Part shown: piece after piece, positions 63,103-64,000 of the stretch
Position numbering within the stretch: the first letter of the stretch is position 1
How the letters are laid out: the number at the start of each line of letters is the position of its first letter
Source: Scytonema sp. UIC 10036
GTDB lineage: Bacteria > Cyanobacteriota > Cyanobacteriia > Cyanobacteriales > Nostocaceae
Direction: 5' to 3'
Length of the DNA stretch: 64,000 nucleotides
NCBI RefSeq assembly: GCF_009725235.1
Contig: NZ_WJFC01000013.1
Coordinates: forward strand, 50,407-114,406
Position numbers and translations under genes: made by a program
Notes under the pieces: model-generated
Databases searched by the model: none
The model's input: the letters and a program-made list of their open reading frames with translations, nothing else
Told to the model about the DNA's origin: nothing

Positions 63103-63966
63103 TTACGGCAGATTGACCTCTTGTAAAAGCCAAAATCCAGCAAAAGATTCTTCTTGCGGATTGGACTGCACTGCTATAAAATGCACGCCGTTAGCTTTCT
63201 GTTTTGCTTCTTCAAAACTTTTGGCTTTTGCTAAAGTTTGGTCATTTTTGATATTCGCCAAAATCCAGCTTTCAGTGGCACCAGTTTCTAAGACTAATCT
63301 TGCTCCTTGGCTGTTATCGAATTTCAACCACGCCAACTCCAAACCAGACATCCAAGCTGCTAGGGGTAATGCTCTGGGTGAGAAAATCAAAATACCGGGA
63401 ATGCTAGTTTCAGGGGAAACTTGCGCGAATTCTAGAGGAAATGCTTCTCTAAAACCAATTTCCCACTCGTGCATATCGGCAAAATCCGCCGCTTGTAAGT
63501 TGACAAAATCCCACTGCTGTCCTTCTAAAGCGTCTGGTAACCGTTGGGGTAAGGGATTATCCAAACGCACTGAAGGATTCGTTCCTGCTTGATACCCTGG
63601 TTCTTGGGGATAGACTTCTTCCATTCTCTGTTGCAGCCATTGGTTCAGCAGCAAAGTCCGGCGGCTTGGTTGTGCGAGAATCCCAAGGTCTTTGCAGGCT
63701 TTTGTAATCATATTGTTCATTTGGCGACGGAAAAAGCGGATTCTCCTTGGAGAAGCACCTGCTTTCTCAATGGCTTCTTCTATAGTCGTCCGCAACCATA
63801 CTGAATTGACTTCAGTACTGGGGCAATACTTGGTAAAGCGAAAAACAGAATCTACTTTGGTCCGCGTATCTAACGGGCTTTCGCATACCAAGACTTCCCA
63901 AAGTTTTTTTTGATTTTCGTCCACTATTGGACGTGAGTAAAAATCTAGTTCCCAAATACTGCCCAT
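63103..63966 (-). CDS. Tab2/Atab2-family RNA-binding protein
   Basis: The 287-aa protein starts GSIWELDFYSRPIVDENQKK, the typical N-terminus of Tab2 (DUF1092), and has further family blocks RRIRFFRRQMNNMITKACKD, LPLAAWMSGLELAWLKFD and the GFWLLQEV end. In algae and plants, Tab2/ATAB2 binds psaB mRNA and supports photosystem I/II translation; the cyanobacterial role is less clear. The gene is complete, with its start 35 bp from the window end. Confidence 0.93.
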   Translation of the reverse strand: MGSIWELDFYSRPIVDENQKKLWEVLVCESPLDTRTKVDSVFRFTKYCPSTEVNSVWLRTTIEEAIEKAGASPRRIRFFRRQMNNMITKACKDLGILAQPSRRTLLLNQWLQQRMEEVYPQEPGYQAGTNPSVRLDNPLPQRLPDALEGQQWDFVNLQAADFADMHEWEIGFREAFPLEFAQVSPETSIPGILIFSPRALPLAAWMSGLELAWLKFDNSQGARLVLETGATESWILANIKNDQTLAKAKSFEEAKQKANGVHFIAVQSNPQEESFAGFWLLQEVNLP

Positions 63967-64000
63967 GTTATGCCGTTGAGATTTGGCTACTTTTTTATAT

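Overview
The window comes from a filamentous, heterocyst-type cyanobacterium (Nostocales). HIP1 palindromes (GCGATCGC) are frequent, heptamer-like STRR repeats fill many intergenic gaps, and a fraC-fraD-fraE filament-integrity operon is present (22722-25323). Other cyanobacterial families include Tab2, COP23, DUF3326, GUN4 fusions and zinc-ribbon/kinase/WD40 proteins. No tRNA, rRNA or CRISPR array was seen.

Layout. (1) 1-4400: a parvulin-type isomerase and a large extracellular-type beta-propeller/phytase-like protein. (2) 4.4-9.9 kb: an accessory, defence-like patch with a PIN-domain pair, a Uma2 nuclease, a HicB-HicA-HicB cassette, a fused DUF262-DUF1524 (GmrSD-like) restriction protein, a scar joining remnants of a divergent HxlR/SDR pair, and a 144-bp direct repeat carrying a broken hicB copy. 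(3) 10-16.3 kb: housekeeping (acnB, a [2Fe-2S] ferredoxin, DUF3326, a CPBP protease, purN). (4) 16.7-22.6 kb: an EAD1-CHAT-GUN4 protein, a chimeric DUF981/DUF4058 pseudogene, a divergent two-component pair and a pentapeptide-repeat protein. (5) 22.7-28.5 kb: fraCDE, a tandem CobA/CobO-like ATPase and small regulators. (6) 28.9-50.7 kb: an expanded signalling/surface locus with four Ser/Thr kinase-WD40 paralogues (one broken by an IS200/IS605 element), one WD40-only relative, two PPC-domain exported proteins each divergent from a kinase, a TnpB-like protein, a TPS exoprotein and a TPR protein. (7) 50.8-58.3 kb: a double-trypsin/TPR protein, COP23, a small RHH-type regulator with an ordered operator array, and a CLC-CBS-USP transporter. 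(8) 58.8-64 kb: a Bcr/CflA MFS gene split exactly in frame by an IscB element, then a TldD/PmbA protein and Tab2.

Most notable: the EAD1-CHAT-GUN4 fusion (a predicted caspase-like effector joined to a tetrapyrrole-binding fold); the IscB insertion whose flanks allow reconstruction of empty site, guide and target; the 11-bp-phased hexamer array upstream of the 88-aa regulator; and the repeated divergent PPC/kinase-WD40 module. Several genes have been broken by deletions or transposons, so this is an actively rearranging part of the chromosome. All family assignments come from reading motifs without database searches.
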